A stretch of 7,065 nucleotides of DNA from Pseudomonadota bacterium (lineage in GTDB: Bacteria; Pseudomonadota; Zetaproteobacteria; Mariprofundales; Mariprofundaceae): assembly GCA_002401635.1 (NCBI GenBank), contig NVTQ01000127.1, positions 1 through 7,065 on the forward strand, given 5' to 3'. Below, piece by piece: positions 6,567 through 7,065 of this stretch. The position numbers and the translations under genes were made by a program. Numbering within the stretch: position 1 is the first letter of the stretch; the number at the start of each line of letters is the position of its first letter. The notes beneath the pieces are model-generated. The model was not told where the DNA came from. It saw only the letters and a list, made by a program, of their open reading frames with translations, and did not search any database.

Positions 6567-7065
6567 AGCGCTTAGTGAATCCTTCATCTTTTTCATAGCG
6601 CGCTTTTCCAATTGCCGAACACGCTCAATGGATACACCCAACTCTTCCGATAAATCTTTTAATGTTGCAGGATCTTCGGATAAGTGACGCTGCACCATAA
6701 TATGGCGATCACGAGCAGATAACGACTGCATCGCTTCAGATAATAAGTTTTGCTGATGACTTTTCCAGTTCGATGCCTCAACAATTTCTTCAGGTGTCGA
6801 TTCAGCTGATGGCAATCCTGCCACCATGGTTTGACCATCAACATCAACATCCAGTGATACATCACGTTGTAAAAATGCCGTTGCCGCTTCCTTATATTCA
6901 TGGCCACTCAAACCATATTCTGCACCGACTTCATCAGCATTTCTGCCATCCATCGCTGCAATGGCATTTTTTGCCTTTTGCAAGCCTGCAAAAATACGAC
7001 GTTGAAGTTTATTGGTGCCAAGTTTTACAATACTCCACGAACGCAGAATAAAATCATGAATCGAT
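6564..7065 (-). CDS. rpoH: RNA polymerase sigma-32 (heat-shock) factor, C-terminal part
   Basis: Sigma-70-family factor directing RNA polymerase to heat-shock promoters. The window shows 166 residues plus the stop; reading enters from the right edge in frame with SIHDFILRSWSIVK, so the N-terminus (roughly 120 residues by comparison with the 284-residue E. coli protein) is outside. TTG at 6981-6983 could be mistaken for a start but is internal, since homology continues upstream. Region 2.4 is at the edge. The RpoH-specific box appears as QRRIFAGLQ (E. coli QRKLFFNLR), then a variable acidic linker, then region 4 with LSARDRHIMVQRHL and the -35-binding helix-turn-helix LKDLSEELGVSIERVRQLEKRAMKKMK. 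The RpoH box separates it from RpoD and RpoS. RpoH is typically controlled by mRNA thermosensing, DnaK and FtsH; the 5' thermosensor is not in view. Its 3' UTR holds the palindromic element and then the terminator. Confidence 0.95.
   Translation of the reverse strand, partial: SIHDFILRSWSIVKLGTNKLQRRIFAGLQKAKNAIAAMDGRNADEVGAEYGLSGHEYKEAATAFLQRDVSLDVDVDGQTMVAGLPSAESTPEEIVEASNWKSHQQNLLSEAMQSLSARDRHIMVQRHLSEDPATLKDLSEELGVSIERVRQLEKRAMKKMKDSLSA

Noticed and set aside
6564..6983. rpoH starting at the TTG at 6983 as a short 139-residue protein
   Set aside because: Sigma-32 homology (region 2.4 and the RpoH box) continues in frame upstream of that TTG to the window edge, so it is an internal leucine codon.
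6773..7051. 92-codon plus-strand open frame opposite rpoH
   Set aside because: It is antisense to clearly conserved RpoH sequence, and its His/Gln/Leu-rich composition is typical of a shadow frame.

Overview
The window looks like chromosomal housekeeping DNA from a Gram-negative proteobacterium. The evidence is an RpoH-type heat-shock sigma factor, a proteobacterial-style glutamyl-tRNA synthetase, an AMP-forming acetyl-CoA synthetase, and a long AsmA/DUF748-like protein that would sit in the inner membrane and periplasm. Base composition is moderate (mid-40s % GC by eye). Gammaproteobacteria or a neighbouring lineage such as Zetaproteobacteria fit, but I cannot fix the genus.

All four substantial genes are on the minus strand, so in transcription order they run from right to left. 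At the right edge is the 3' half of rpoH (6564-7065, continuing outside the window). Its 3' untranslated region holds a 158-bp, nearly fully palindromic MITE-like insertion (6389-6546), followed by a Rho-independent terminator (6339-6379) whose stem is complete only in the rpoH transcription direction. After a leader of about 115 bp comes acs (4280-6223). Only 14 bp later comes the DUF748-like gene (1629-4265), which is probably co-transcribed with acs and translationally coupled to it. Next is a 70-bp gap holding an extended -10 promoter with a GC-rich discriminator, which should drive gltX (167-1558). The left edge (1-166) holds only a possible 25-codon tail of a plus-strand reading frame that converges on gltX, then AT-rich DNA.

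The genes do not form one pathway. They cover heat-shock transcription (rpoH), acetate activation (acs), envelope biogenesis or lipid handling (DUF748-like) and translation (gltX). I found no CRISPR array, tRNA, rRNA, phage gene or defence system. The most interesting non-coding feature is the hairpin-forming element between the rpoH stop codon and the rpoH terminator, which would make it part of the rpoH mRNA tail. No convincing new multi-gene system is visible.
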